From positions 1-12,924 of the forward strand of contig CAIKXH010000101.1 of the NCBI GenBank assembly GCA_903831335.1: a stretch of DNA of 12,924 nt. Reading direction: 5' to 3'. Below, one piece after another: positions 12,904 through 12,924 of the stretch (its first letter is position 1; each line of letters begins with the position of its first letter). Made by a program: the position numbers and the translations under genes. The notes beneath the pieces are model-generated. The model was not told the DNA's origin. It saw only the letters and a list, made by a program, of their open reading frames with translations, and ran no database searches. The stretch comes from Candidatus Uhrbacteria bacterium. GTDB lineage: Bacteria > Patescibacteriota > Patescibacteriia > UBA9934 > GWF2-40-263.

Positions 12904-12924
12904 ATGCTACTCGATGACAAGACT
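12904..12924 (+). CDS. First seven codons of a further gene (partial, 3' end outside window)
   Basis: An ATG at 12904, 4 bases after the receiver stop codon, begins M-L-L-D-D-K-T and stays open to the window edge. The tight spacing suggests co-transcription with the receiver. Given the pilus context an assembly ATPase such as PilB is possible, but seven residues cannot show it. Confidence 0.4.

Noticed and set aside
1..12924. UGA recoded as glycine, as in some Candidate Phyla Radiation lineages
   Set aside because: TGA ends the thioredoxin-like, recJ, RNase H and HTH genes at the expected lengths, and no conserved glycine falls on a TGA.

Overview
The window is a compact, gene-dense stretch of bacterial chromosome, nearly all on the + strand, using standard stop codons (TAA, TAG and TGA all end genes). 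The mix suggests a member of the Candidate Phyla Radiation (Patescibacteria): a split VKOR/thioredoxin pair, short stand-alone receiver proteins inside a type IV pilus cluster, few Shine-Dalgarno sites, and hairpin-rich spacers. This placement is inference from gene content and style; no rRNA or other marker is present to prove it. I see no tRNA, rRNA, CRISPR array, transposase or phage gene.

Layout. (1) 1-696: the tail of a thioredoxin-fold protein, then a VKOR-type membrane disulfide-forming enzyme; together they probably form an oxidative folding pair. (2) 708-4802: a beta-CASP metallo-beta-lactamase ribonuclease, an intrinsic terminator, and a SWIM zinc-finger plus SNF2 helicase. (3) 4803-5537: a terminator, a repeat element, and the only clear minus-strand gene, a double zinc-ribbon protein with a strong Shine-Dalgarno site and its own terminator. 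(4) 5538-9795: lepA (EF4), a cloverleaf-like REP-type palindrome, a 31-residue membrane peptide not previously called as a gene, recJ (with a tandem palindrome inserted in frame), a second copy of the repeat element, and an RNase HI. (5) 9811-12924: a type IV pilus region with pilM, a degenerate receiver protein, a pilin-like protein with an abnormal prepilin cleavage site, a small HTH gene with its own promoter and terminator and foreign-looking codon use, a canonical CheY-like receiver, and the first codons of another gene.

The genes fall into three functional themes: disulfide formation in exported proteins (VKOR, plausibly acting on the cysteine-rich pilin), nucleic-acid handling (beta-CASP nuclease, SNF2 helicase, RecJ, RNase H, LepA on the ribosome), and pilus assembly with receiver-type control. 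I did not find a convincing new multi-gene system. The most unusual material is in the non-coding DNA. One REP-like element occurs in two inverted copies with conserved ends and different centres. Purine-left/pyrimidine-right spacers recur, two of them sharing a hairpin core with pairing-preserving changes. A palindrome has been absorbed into the recJ reading frame, and a self-contained HTH cassette sits inside the pilus cluster.
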